DNA of 64,000 nt from Luidia sarsii (lineage: Eukaryota > Echinodermata > Asteroidea > Paxillosida > Luidiidae): the NCBI GenBank assembly GCA_949987565.1, contig OX465120.1, positions 8,880,587 to 8,944,586 of the forward strand. Direction: 5' to 3'. Positions within the stretch are counted from its first letter, which is position 1, and each line of letters begins with the position of its first letter. Under the pieces are notes generated by a model that worked only from the letters and a program-made list of their open reading frames with translations, was not told the DNA's origin and did no database searches. The translations under genes and the position numbers were made by a program. Positions 1 to 11,454 of the stretch are shown piece by piece.

Positions 1-277
1 CGAAAGGGTCTCTTTGTGTCGTGAATAATTCAACTCGAAGCAAATAAAATTTACAAAATTAAGTAAAACATGACTGTGATTATTTTATTATTATTTTTTT
101 TTAATGTGTCTGGACCAGGACCTGAACTCCAGATATTAGGTTTTCAAGAGGATTACTATCAGAAGACGAATGGAATTCAAATGGGATATGAATCGGTATT
201 GATTCAAAAATAACAAAACGAAGATATTTGAAGTGAAACGAGCTCGAATATATTTCTTACTTGCGATTGATTGACAG

Positions 278-395
278 GCAAGCGGTGCCCAGAGGAGTGC
301 ATCTGTACCCTGGACGAAGGTAGAGTACGTGTCGAGTGCACAGAGGGATGGAGCGAGGCTACTATTGCTACTATAGTGAAAAGGACGCGGAAGCT
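278..395 (+). CDS. Gene A exon: LRR N-terminal cysteine cap
   Basis: This 118-nt exon follows the acceptor ttgacag and ends before gtaagt (phase 1 in, phase 2 out). It encodes KRCPEECIC...VRVECTEGW...KRTRKL, with the CPxxCxC cysteine pattern of an LRRNT cap that shields the first leucine-rich repeat. It is clearly paralogous to the gene B exon at 63087..63204, which has the same length, phases and cysteine spacing. Confidence 0.82.
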
Positions 396-3300
396 GTAAG
401 TTTTGTATTTTATATTTTGTATATAATTACACATTTCATTTATCTAACAGTTTGGAGCTTCTGTTGTAGGTTGATAAATCGTTTTTTGTATGAAGGCTGT
501 AAACATTAACTCAAGAAAATATCAATGTAAAAAGCATCCTCGCATACGTTCGCGCATAGTATCAATGTAAAAAGCATCCTCGCATACGTTCTCATTTTTT
601 AATTGTGAAACATCCCTTTTGTCACCTCGTTGAATGACAAACAATCATATCGTTATTCATTGAAATAAGTATTGATGTGCATCGTTGCTAATTACGAATC
701 CAATATATTTTTTCTTGATTTTGCCCTAGTGTCTTATCCGGTGGAAACAGCAGTGTATCACGCGAAGGACCATTCAAAAGCTTTTCATTCTTACAAGCAT
801 TGTAAGTATATTTATCTCTGTAAACATTACGCTTTGACGCTTTGATTGAAATTTCAAATCTAATGAGTACCACAGCATTCAGATTTTGCTGAGATCATTC
901 ACTTAGATTTACAAAATGAAAACAAAAAGTAAATTCTCAACTAAACCAATCTTATGATTACCATTTTGGAAACGAAATGTTTCAGCTTTCGTAGCCTCGT
1001 GCTTGATATTAAGATGTGTCACTTTTTTTCTTTTCGCTTACATAGGAGCATCGGTAATAACAACATTCAATTCCTCAGTTCGGGAACATTTGCAGGACTG
1101 GAAAACCTAACTGTCTTGTAAGTTTTGCTTTCCGGGAATATAAAACTAAAAATAAATATTTACGTGGATTTTGGTACAGAAGGAACTATTCTCAAGAAGA
1201 TAATGATACTTTGAACACAAATATTTTAAGTCTCACAAAATAAGTCGCGAAGACCTTTTTACACACGAGAGTGTAAAAGGTCATCATCTTTCTGAAAAGA
1301 ATTTACTTACCATCATGTTAACACCAATATTGCATAATGAGAGACGAAACACATTTTTGGGGTTTTTCACTAAAACATTCGTTCAATAAACTGTCCCTTT
1401 CCTTTGCCTTGGCCATGATCACAAGAAAAGTCACAATCCGTTACATGTTAATATTTTTACAGGTATATGCTTCTATCTAATGCCTAGGACCTTAGTAAAA
1501 AAGGACGTTGGTTTGTTAGCTCTGACCCTTATTCGTTCAATTTAAATGAGTTCATGTTTTATATTTGCTTTATATCAGAGATATTTCCGGCAACGAAATC
1601 ACTGGCATCGGTGGCGGGGTATTCAATGAACTGAAAGCCTTAAGCATGATGTGAGTTCCGATTTAAATACATGTAATTGGTGTCGTACAGGCCGGTATAC
1701 CCACACTTTGAAAAAAAAATACAATACAGTTGTTTCAATATTTTGGATACAATTTGCGAAAGTCTCTGCCATTTTTCGAAACGACTGACTTTCTTACCAC
1801 AACTTATTATCCAAAACAGACTGTTTTTCCGGCCAAACAATCAATTAATATATCCACCAATGGATGAGCCGATTAAACCACGGATATGGCGATCAAGCAA
1901 ACAGACATGGAGAATGTCAATATTTCTTTATGATATACTATTGCCACTATAGTTCAATGAAAATTAAACATTACTAACAGTTCTCAAAAGTTTAGTAGGC
2001 CTGACGTCTTGATCCTAGCAGGACCTTTTTCTTTGAGAAAGGTCCTGCTAGGATTGAAACGTCAGGCACACTAAATTTTGAGATTTGCATTTTGGTGATT
2101 TTAGACAGCAAACAGATTGCAAACTGTTTGTATATCATTACTAACAGTTACTACTTCAAATTTGTACATAGGCTTGCTCGGAACATTCCTCTTCATACTA
2201 TTCGGAGCCAAGCGTTCAGAGGTCTGCGTCAACTAAAGTCCTTGTAAGTGCAGTCAGTAGTCTAACATTATATTCAAAATCACATTTTCCAATCGTACCT
2301 AAAACAGGCACCTGAATCGTAAAGAGTATTTGTGTATTTGTTCTGCTTCAAGCTTCCGAAGTTGTACATGAGCTACAAAGATGTTGTGCCAAAAGTTTTG
2401 ATCACCGTGTGTATTTTTTTTCCAGAGTTCTAATTAGAGGTAGCAGAAAAACCTCTACGCCGATACAAGTGGAAGATAATGCCCTGACCGACCTTGCACA
2501 ACTACAGGACCTGTAAGTAAAATGCATAAACAGTTTTAACAGAGAGAAATCGATTCATTTGATCAAGACATGGTCTCCGGATTGATGTTACGGTTGTCAT
2601 TTTAGATAGTGAATATTTGCAACATTCGTTGAGTTAAAATGTCGATATTATCTTTCTTACCAAAATACTCTCAATTGGAAGCGAAATTTGCATGTGTAAG
2701 ATTGAAACCATTGATTTGCTCTTATCTGTTAGGTATGTTGACGACCACCGTTTGTGCTGCGAGTTTGTGACGGCCATCGGCGGCTTTGAAGCAACCGGGT
2801 GCGTGACGACAGAGGCGCAACCTCCCCTGAACCTCTGCGGGAGCCTCATGCGCAACCATCTGCTCAGAATCTCCATGTGGGGGCTGGGCATGAGCGCCCT
2901 CTTCGGCAACACGGTGGTCATCGTGTGGCGTTTGTTCGGCAAGAAGGAGAACGAGAAATGGAGCCACACCTTTTTCGTGCTAAACTTGGCCATCTCAGAC
3001 CTGATGATGGGCATGTACATGCTGATCATTGCCATCGCTGATCTAGAGTTTGGGGAGAACTACTCCCGTGCGGCCAACGAGTGGCGGTCCAGTGTGGTCT
3101 GTAAGACTGCCGGGGCCATCTCGGTTCTCTCCAGTGAAGCGTCTGTGTTCTTCGTCACTCTGATCAGTGTGGATAGTTTCTTCTCCATCGTGTTTCCTTT
3201 CAGCAAGATCAAACTGGGCACGACAGCCTCTAACGTTATTGTGGCTATGATATGGGTAATCTCTCTTGGTCTGAGCGTCGGGCCCACTGTGGCCACAGGG

Positions 3301-3861
3301 GATGACTCCGAAGTGTACGGCCTTTCCGATGTCTGCATCGGTCTCCCTCTGCTCACAAAGCCGACTAGCTACGAGTTGGAAGAGAGCAGCGTCGGTAACT
3401 CGCTCGGTGACGAAAGCATTTCCATCCCGGTGGGCAAAGGCAAGCAGCCTGCCTGGATCTATTCTATAGTCCTCTTTCTCGGCGTCAACCTGGTCTGCTT
3501 TATTGTCATCCTTGCCTGCTATGTGGCCATTTTCGTGACGGTCAGACGGACGAGCAGCGCGATCCGTCAGTCGTCCCACCGTGACAGAGAGATCAAGATT
3601 GCCATCAGAATGGCCACGATCGTCGGCACCGACTTCGCCTGCTGGATGCCCGTCATTATCATGGGTATTCTCTCCCAGACCGGAATGGTGGACATCAGTC
3701 CAGATATGTACGCCTGGACCGTCGTCTTCATTCTCCCCATCAACTCTGCCCTGAACCCCTATCTGTACACGTTCAATGCCAAGCTAGCCTCTCGCAAAAA
3801 AGCTAAAAGCAAGGACATCAAGAGCATAGAAACAGATCAATCAAATGTTTCAAAGACTTAA
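278..3861 (+). CDS. Receptor gene A (3' part): LRR + rhodopsin-class GPCR, GRL101/relaxin-receptor-like
   Basis: The visible CDS joins 278..395, 730..801, 1046..1117, 1579..1650, 2172..2243, 2426..2512 and 2733..3861. Every junction is GT-AG and the phases chain without a break. The product would be a plasma-membrane receptor whose leucine-rich ectodomain leads straight into a seven-helix domain, as in the LGR family (relaxin receptors, snail GRL101). The first exon needs two bases from an upstream exon, so the 5' end lies left of the window. By analogy with gene B at 34.7-63.9 kb it probably carries LDLa and CUB modules there (inference). LRR exons of exactly 72 nt in phase 2 are the classic LGR gene structure. 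The ligand is unknown. An atypical DSF replaces the DRY/DRF motif at the end of helix 3. Confidence is high for the family and moderate for each exon border. Confidence 0.88.
521..591. repeat. Short tandem duplication in gene A intron
   Basis: A 31-base segment at 521-551 is repeated perfectly at 561-591 (period 40) inside the intron between the LRR cap and the first LRR. Confidence 0.8.
730..2512 (+). CDS. Gene A exons: five leucine-rich repeats
   Basis: The exons are 730..801, 1046..1117, 1579..1650, 2172..2243 (72 nt each) and 2426..2512 (87 nt), all phase 2-2. Each of the 72-nt exons encodes one 24-residue LRR with the LxLxxNxI pattern, for example LSIGNNNIQFLSSGTFAGL and LDISGNEITGIGGGVF. 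The 87-nt exon is five codons longer and less canonical and leads into the hinge before the membrane domain. LRRs form the curved binding face in LGR receptors. The first two repeats align with gene B exons 63552..63623 and 63846..63917. Confidence 0.85.
1985..2110. repeat. Palindromic Penelope-type terminus in gene A intron
   Basis: Two copies of the repeat end that recurs with the Penelope fragments (GGTCCTGCTAGGAT..GAAACGTCAGG) face each other. The left arm is about 2000-2028 and the right arm 2038-2066, with only three mismatches in 29 bp and a 9-bp spacer. Similarity continues outward on both sides to TTTAG/CTAAA. The sequence after the right arm matches the tail of the fragments at 32.7 and 51.3 kb. 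Confidence 0.65.
2733..3861 (+). CDS. Gene A terminal exon: complete seven-transmembrane domain
   Basis: One exon encodes the whole membrane domain and a tail ending in SNVSKT, stop TAA at 3859. It opens with a hinge YVDDHRLCC. Helix 1 contains ALFGNTVVIVWR, helix 2 contains LNLAISDLMMG, and helix 3 starts at VVCKTAG. Helix 6 carries FACWMP and helix 7 carries NSALNPYLY (NPxxY motif). The helix 3 Cys and the Cys in ECL2 (DVCIGLP) can form the usual disulfide. These features place it in class A, LGR/relaxin-receptor group. After helix 3 the sequence reads VDSFFSIVFPF, where relatives have VDRF, so the DRY arginine is a serine. Only single-base or splice errors could change the call, because the frame is fully open. 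Confidence 0.93.
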
Positions 3862-5150
3862 TCTTAGGCTTCTCCCAAAAATCAGGGCATCTTGCAACCT
3901 GAGTACACTGACGCATCTCATCTCTTTTTCAAGGCTAAATATAGATACACGTAATTCTTGATTTGTTTCAATATGTCATAACATTGGCACTGCACAAAAT
4001 TGATTAATTATTTACCTGTTTTCCCCTAAAAGTGTGTAGTGTTTTAATTGCGAGAAATGTTCCTAAACGGACACGTATCTGTCATAGATAATATTTTGAG
4101 AAAGTTTTTAAACGTTTAAATGCAACGAAATATTTACTATTAATCAGTGCATAAGTACATGCGTTTTTTACGTAAAAGGGGAAGGCTTAACAAACCCGTC
4201 AAAATAGAAACCAGAGTTCCGAAGTCTGTTTTCAACAGAGCATTGAGTTTTTTTCTCCGCATAGAGACATGAATCTGTCAAGTGTCAATTCACAAAATGT
4301 ATTTCTGGCACAATAACTAGTTATGTAGGTTTGCAGTCAAGGTTTTGAGAAGCAGCTGCATACATTACATGACCATTTCGGTGTCTACTTACAGGTTCAT
4401 TCTCATGGTGTTCCTCCTCATCTTTTTATATAGCAACACCTAGCCACCCTGCTCCTGGGAACTCCTAGGAGAGCCACAAACTCATCAATGCCTAGGGCAT
4501 TTGGTCTGGTTACCCGCGGTAACCAGACTAATTGCCTTGGTAAAACACAGCCCCTGCTGTTCACTGTGGTTTGTTTCGCAATATACTGTACACTACATGA
4601 AAACAGTGTATCCAAACTGGCCACAGGGGACTATGGTCAATTACTAATAAACAGTGGACATGGTGGACTGTATAACGTGTGTCCTCATCGGGCTAATGCT
4701 GTCATCATAATTACAAACTAGGCGACATGTGGCTTGTGTCAGAACAGTCTTGCATGCACAAGTTGTGCATGGACAAAATCTATGGGACTTGATGATAATA
4801 TTCAAAAGTTCAATCAGTCAAAAGTCAATCATTGCCCAATTTATACTCTTGCATGTGTGGATGAATGCCTAGCATCCAACCATGTTTCAAGGTTATTGGT
4901 CAATGGCTAATATGTGTTTTTAAAAACTCGCACTTTGATGACGTCATTAAGAATGATTTATCTAAACACGGAGTTTGTTTCGTTACTTTGCAAAGGTATG
5001 GATTCTGCTATCATTTGCTAGATGATAAAAGTAAAATTAGACGACCATAAAATGTAAACATGAACATTCCTTTGACTGATTTTTCTATCATACTCAGCAA
5101 ATGTGACATTTCACGACTTTATTCTATGTCCCTCAAATTATTCAATAAAT
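3862..5150 (+). other. Gene A 3' untranslated and downstream region
   Basis: No coding signal is visible. The first AATAAA downstream of the stop is at 4646-4651 and a second is at 5144-5149. Either could end the gene A transcript. The stretch also contains an inverted repeat at 4504-4528, and about 4890-4960 resembles the dispersed repeat seen again at 58.1-58.2 kb. Confidence 0.3.
4504..4528. repeat. Perfect 11-bp inverted repeat (hairpin)
   Basis: GTCTGGTTACC at 4504-4514 is followed by CGC and its exact reverse complement at 4518-4528. Weaker pairing continues outward for about another 10 bases on each side, so this may be the centre of a small foldback element. Confidence 0.6.
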
Positions 5151-5427
5151 GTTGTATTGCACGTGTAAGTTTTAATGTTCTCCAAACGTATGGTGTATAT
5201 GCGAAGTAGTTTGTTTTAATACCTATAAGAGACCTTGCAAATAGATCGGCTAATGATATTAGGCCTATACACGTTTAATGTCTAGAAAATATTGTTTAAA
5301 ACTCTTCACCACACTTGATCAATCTAAGTTTGATTTAATGGGGCTTTAGTTTGCGCAATTTTTGATTCAACTATCGCCGATTATACTGTAATTGTACATG
5401 TTATCTTGATGTTTATGGCACTTTAAA

Positions 5428-5488
5428 TGTACTCAGGTGATGTTTCGTAAAATCAAGTGATGTACTCAGGTGATGTTTCGTAAAATCA
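5428..5488. repeat. 28-bp tandem duplication
   Basis: The segment at 5428-5455 is repeated at 5461-5488, period 33. The surrounding DNA has no recognisable gene. Confidence 0.75.
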
Positions 5489-5984
5489 GTTCAATTTGCT
5501 ACTGTGTATTCTGTATACACAACTTCGACATATAGAATGAACGTTGATGTACCTGTCACATACTTCGACCTCATGCATGCATCAACCTCAAGCAAACGAA
5601 GAGTCGTATAAAACATGTTTTCATTTTAATCCGATCTCACAATCAAAGTAGCTTGTGACTTGAGAGCATGCAAATGATAAAATATGTTGAAACAAAATGT
5701 TCTTACATCGCCGACAATTATTGCTTTGTACAATTAAGTATGATAGCTTCTATATTATGTTTGTACAGATATACCGGTTACCTGAAAAATCTCTTGCATT
5801 TGTTTAACAGTTTGAGGCAGCGGGCTCTTACAATAACATGTAATTCTTAATAAGTTGTTAGTTTTCGAACGCTTTGAATGTAATTTCATTTTGGAAAATA
5901 CATTCAGCCCATATGATCAACCAGCACTTAATATTTACATAACAAATAAAAGGGATTTAAAGTGATATACAAAATCATTGCAAA

Positions 5985-7140
5985 CTGCTTACTAACTAAA
6001 ATTGCCAAAATGCAAATTTCAAAATTTAGTGGGCCTGACATTTCGATCTTATCAGGACCATTCTCAAAGGAAAAGTGACAAGGACAGAAAAGATACATGT
6101 ACACGAACGAAGGGGAAGGTACTGAATTGGACACGGATTAGAAACATAGGACAAAGAGGAAAGCTGGTTGGGTGAGATCAAAGGGAAGGGCAAGGAGTAG
6201 GGTAGGAATTAGTCAGAAGAGGGATTAGTGAGTGTGGAGGAGTGAACACAAACCAAGGATAATCAGAAAGCATGTATGGTGTTAGTCTTTACCCTCCTGG
6301 GTGTTGAGACCATGTGGTTGAATAGTCCGAAGACGCTTCATCCACATTTTTTCACGGCTAAGACGGACAGCGTTACTACAGTGACCAAGGGATTATATGC
6401 CCAGTACACTCATATCTTATATCGAATGATCAGGGAGATTGAAGTTATACCCAACAGGGGTGTCCATTTTACTGGTTTTGATTGTAGACCTATGGCCATA
6501 GATACGTTTTTTGAGAGTGTTGTTGGTCTCACCAATATACTGAACATTACAAACACTACATGAGATGAGGTATATGATGTTCGAGGTAGTGCACGTGATA
6601 GAGCCATAGGTCATGTGGGTGGTTCCAGAAGAATGGCCGTCGAAAGAGTCTATTTCCTCGACATGTGTCTTGCAAACAATGCATTTCGAGGTACACTTGC
6701 GCGTGTCCATGGCAGTGCCATGCACTTGGATATAGTGCTTGCCAAGAAAGAAGAAATTGTTCTTAATCAGCACTAGCCTCATGAGGGTGGTTATGTCAGA
6801 GATGGGGAGAGGACTGTTTACTTTCGCCAGGACCGAGGAGCAAGCTTGAATGTCTTCTTCCTGGGGGATGTTAGTCTATAGAGAGGAAACGTCAGTGGTA
6901 CCAATTATGGCAGTGGTCGGAATTTGATCCTTGACAACTTCCAACTTTCGCAGAAAGTCGAGAGTGTCATGGACGTTTGGGGGATTTCGGGAACCAAGGG
7001 TTCTGAGAAAAGTGTCAATACAAAGAGATAATGTGTTCGGTAGGTGAACCATTGGCAGAGATAATGGGTCTGCATAGTTTAATGGCCTTGTGAATTTTCG
7101 GGAGAAGGATCAGGAGTATTCTTTGATAATTCTTAATCAG
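5985..7140 (-). mobile_element. Penelope-like retroelement fragment 1 (RT and GIY-YIG endonuclease, internally deleted)
   Basis: Read on the minus strand, about 7140-6720 encodes a reverse-transcriptase fragment with RPIISANGSPTE, TNIPQEE and YIQVHGTAM, as in Penelope-like RTs. It contains an in-frame TAG where relatives read SLYTNIP. At GTAM the sequence jumps directly into the zinc-binding and endonuclease region (CTSKCIVCKTHVEEIDSFD, then IIYLISCSVCNVQYIGET and RIYGHRSTIK). The catalytic core of the RT is therefore deleted. The element continues to a tail at about 6005-6080 that has the conserved GAAA..GTCAGG-type terminus. It is a dead copy: a stop, a deletion and no upstream body. Confidence 0.8.
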
Positions 7141-8169
7141 AAGATAGCTTCCAAGTGTTATTGGTTGTTCTCATAGATTGATTCGACAAATATAAATCTC
7201 ATCTAAAACATGTCAAAATTAAATGTGGATTTCATAAATGCTGCTTCACTGTACGTATCAGTCACTGTCAGACAATTGACATGTCCTTTTATTCACTCTG
7301 CCTTATGAATTGAGTTCCAAAATTGCCTGCATATATACTCCTTAAGTAATAATTTCCCATGATTAAATACACGAATTAAGTCTACAGCTGGTAAACACCT
7401 GGTAAAACTAAACCATTTTTTGTGATTTGCTCAGATTAAGTCGACACTTTATTTACTTCACAGCCCGTTGCATTTATGTAGTATTCATAACGTATGAAAT
7501 CTCTTATGAATGGATGGACATGGTAAATCTGCATGAATACTAACAATTTGAATGCATTTTATAGACGTTCATTAACTCACGGTTTTGTTACCTGTCCGTT
7601 TAAAAAAAAAGTATAGCCAAACTTGCCAGCGTTGACAACGTTACACAGAAGTTACAAATATCTATCACATGACTTTTTTTGCAAAATGTTATTAACTTCA
7701 TTTAGTATTGTATTGATAGAAAAACAACTGCTTTTGAGGCAAGTGATGATCCCCCGAACACTGCAACATTTTGCAAAAATAGGTTCCGACATTGTTGTTT
7801 CCTTTTGCTTTAATGTTATATTCTTCACGATGTGTAAAAATAAATTGAACAGAAAAAGAAACGATCCGGTGTATTTAATTTGTGTATTGCTTTGAGACTC
7901 ATATATTTTGATTTTTTTGGAGACAGTGTAACTTATACAGTATATGAAAATAAATCGATACATAATAAATTTGAGGGCACTGACCACCTCACGGGCCGTT
8001 CAATTGCAGCTAATCAAGGCCTCCGCTGTCCGGGGCATACCGAGGTGGCTCACTCGGGCCGATGACTCATAGCGAATCACGGTCACCGTACGAGTGGTCC
8101 GGGTCGCACTCGGGCCGATAACTCGGAGCGGATCGCAAATGGAGATCACTGTAGTTAGCAGCACACAAA

Positions 8170-8580
8170 ATCTATCAAAGATGGCTCCGCCGAGCTGATT
8201 ATAATAAAGTGTGTACCTACAACTTTTTTTTAATAAGGGGTCTGTGGAGGCTAATTTAATGATATATTGGAGAACAAGTGACACTTAAGACAACCTGGGG
8301 GTTCATCTTCAAATTGGTATGTAATTTGGACCATATCTGGCTTTAAATGTGGCCCTATTTGGCAGTGGAAGTGGAGGGCTCCATCCCAAAATCCTTGCAG
8401 AAATTCGGCTTGGACGGCAACACAGTTTTTTTTTTCTGGGGGTAATTAGCAAAAAATCTAATCGGCTAAGGGCACTAAAATTGAAAACAATCTGAGAGAT
8501 GAAGGTCCAAACTACAATTTTCAGGAAGGCTACAAGAACTGAGGGACTTCTTTTGCCAAGAAACCGAGGGAAAGGTGGAT
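8170..8580 (+). repeat. Dispersed repeat, copy 1 (also at 34.08-34.48 kb)
   Basis: About 390 bp from CCGAGCTGATTAT to about GAACTGAG matches 34085-34475 in the same orientation with small differences. A shorter, more diverged match begins at 19118. It abuts the left edge of the satellite block. No coding potential is recognised. Confidence 0.7.
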
Positions 8581-8814
8581 CCAATTTTGAAGACTGCCGT
8601 CGGCTTTTAAGATGACTCTAAAGTTTCATCTTCAACAAAAAGCCAAGAAAACCAATATATATAGCTTTTGGATCATAGACGAAGCTTGATCTGATATTCG
8701 TTTATAAAAGACCACTAGTAGGTGATCAGTGTTTTTTTTCCTTCTGTGCGTTGTTGATATTTCAAGCACAAGATAATGCATTCAGCCTCATCTCGTCAGT
8801 GCTGCAATGACGGA

Positions 8815-11105
8815 GACGGAATGGGGAGAGGGGGGCAGTGGGGGAGTCAGAGGGGAGGCAAAATGGGGGCAGAGGGGGCAGAGTGGAGGCAGAGTGGAGG
8901 CAGAGTGGGAGACAGAGTAGAGGCAGAGTGGGAGACAGAGTGGAGGCAGAGTGAGAGGCAGAATGGGGGACAGGGGAGGCAGAGAGATGCAGGGAGAGAC
9001 AGAAAGGGGGAGAAGGGGGCAGAGGGGGAGGCAGAGTGGAGGCAGAGTGGAGGCAGATTGGGAGACAGAGTAGAGGCAGAGTGGGAGACAGAGTGGAGGC
9101 AGAGTGAGAGGCAGAATGGGGGACAGGGGAGGCAGAGAGATGCAGGGAGAGACAGAAAGGGGGAGAAGGGGGCAGAGGGGGAGGCAGAGTGGAGGCAGAG
9201 TGGAGGCAGATTGGGAGACAGAGTAGAGGCAGAGTGGGAGACAGAGTGGAGGCAGAGTGAGAGGCAGAATTGGGGGACAGGGGAGGCAGAGAGATGCAGG
9301 GAGAGACAGAAAGGGGGAGAAGGGGGCAGAGGGGGAGGCAGAGGGGAGGCAGAATGGGGAGAGGGGGCAGAGGGGAGGCAGAATGGGGAGAGGGGGCAGA
9401 GTGGATACAGAATGGGGGAGAGGGGACAGAGGGGAGAGAGGGGAGCCGGACGGGGATCCAGAGGGTACCCAAAGAGAGAGCCAGAAGGGAAACAGAGGGG
9501 AGGTACATTGGGATGTACATAAAAGGAAGGGGGCAGAGAGGTAGGCAGATGGGAAGTTAGGTGGTAGGCAGAAGCGGGGGGGGGGTGCAAATGAGAAGGT
9601 AGAGGTGCGAAAAAGGAGACATGTGGTAGGCAAAAAAGGAGACAGAGGGGTAGGCAAGGGGGTGCAGAGTGGAGCCAGGGAGACAGACGGGGAGAATAAA
9701 AGGGGATGCAGAGAGGGACCCAGAGATGAAGCCAGAAAGTAGCCAGAGATGGAGTCAGAGGGGAGCCAGAAATGGAGCTAGAGGGGGAGCCAGAGATGGA
9801 GCCAGGTGGGAGCCAGAGATGGAGCCAGGGATGGAGCCAGAGGGGGAGGCAGAGGGGAGCCATATATGGAGCCAGAGATGGAGCCAGAGGGGGAGCCAGG
9901 GATGGAATCAGAGGGGGAGCCAGGGATGGAGCCAGAGATGGAGCCAGGGATGAAGCCAGAGATGGAGCCAGAGGGGGAGCCAGAGGGGGAGCCAGAGATG
10001 GAGCCAGAGGGGAGCCAGAGATAGAGCCAGAGATGGAGCCAGAGGGGAGCCATATATGGAGCAAGAGATGGAGCCAGAGATGGAGCCAGAGGGGAGCCAT
10101 ATATGGAGCCAGAGATGGAGCCAGAGATGGAGCCAGAGTGGAGCCAGAAGGGAGCCAGAGATGGAGCCAGAGATGGAGCCAGAGATGGAGCCAGAGATGG
10201 AGCCAGAAGGGAGCCAGAGATGGAGCCAGAGATGGAGCCAGAGGGGAGCCATATATGGAGCCAGAGATGGAGCCAGAGGGGAGCCAGAAGGGAGCCAGAG
10301 ATAGAGCCAGAGGGGAGCCATATATGGAGCCAGAGATGGAGCCAGAGATGGAGCCAGAGGGGAGCCAGAGATAGAGCCAGAGATGGAGCCAGAGGGGAGC
10401 CATATATGGAGCCAGAGATGGAGCCAGAGATGGAGCCAGAGATGGAGCCAGAGGGGAGCCAGAGATAGAGCCAGAGATAGAGCCAGAGGGGAGCCAGAGA
10501 TGGAGCCAGAGATGGAGCCAGAGGGGGAGCCAGAGATAGAGCCAGAGATGGAGCCAGAGGGGAGCCATATATGGAGCCAGAGATGGAGCCAGAGGTGGAG
10601 CCAGGGTTGGAGCCAGAGGGGGGGGGGGGCAGGGATGGAGCCAGAGATGGAGCCAGGGATGAAGCCAGAGATGGAGCCAGAGGGGGAGCCAGAGATGGAG
10701 CCAGAGATGGAGCCAGAGGGGGAGCAATAGATGGAGCCAGGGGGAGCCAGAGATGGAGCCAGAAGGGGGCGAGAGATGGAACCACAGGGGAGCCAGAGAT
10801 GGAACCAGAGATGGAGCCAGAGGGGGAGCCAGAAGGAAGCCAGAGATGGAGCCAGAGATGGAGCCAGAGATGGAGCCAGAGGGGTAGCCTGAAGGGAGCC
10901 AGATATGGAGCCAGAGATGTAGCCAGAGGGGGGGAAGAGATAGAGCCAGAGGGAGCTAGAGATGGAGCCAGAGATGGAGACAGAGGGGGAGCCAGAAGGG
11001 AGCTAGAGATGGAGCCAGAGGGGGAGCCAGAAGGGAGCCAGAGATGGAGCCAGAGATGGAGCCAGAGATGGAGCAAGAGGGGAGCAAGATATGGATCCAG
11101 AGGGG
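8815..11105 (+). repeat. Minisatellite array 1
   Basis: This is the longest array. It starts with a GGGAGACAGAGTGGAGGCAGAG-like section whose ~180-bp higher-order period is repeated about three times between 8880 and 9310. It then shifts to GAGATGGAGCCA, GAGGGGAGCCA and TATATGGAGCCA units from about 9760 to 11100. The plus strand is almost entirely purine apart from the GCC of each unit. Confidence 0.9.
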
Positions 11106-11454
11106 ACATAATAGATCCATAAATCAATCGATGCATTTGTAAGACATTACCAAATCCCGGCTTATGCCCTTGCATTATCCATTATCGGTATTATTGATTT
11201 CATCCATTTCAAATTATAATGCATGAAACCGAGGGACATTGCCGTCGGCTTTTAAGATGACTCTGCAGTTTCATCTCCAACAAAAAGCAAAGCCAACCCA
11301 TATATTCAGCTTTTGGATCATAGACGAAGCTTGATCTGGTTTTCGTTTATAAAAGACCACCAGTAGGTGATCGGTGTTTTATTTCCTTCTGTGCGCTGTT
11401 GATATTTCCGGCGCAGGATAATGCATTCAGTCCCATCTCGTCAGCGCTGCAATG

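Noticed and set aside
2634..3579. Minus-strand and alternate plus-strand frames across the GPCR exon
   Set aside because: Shadows of the true frame, which alone carries the seven-helix motifs.
8762..10730. Very long open frames on both strands in the satellite (up to 626 codons, [14 protein letters not shown]-type or [12 protein letters not shown] repeats)
   Set aside because: The repeat unit is mostly 12 bp, a multiple of three, and lacks stop codons in most frames, so open frames arise on both strands at once. There is no splice, signal or start context, and 11-bp units shift the frame at random.
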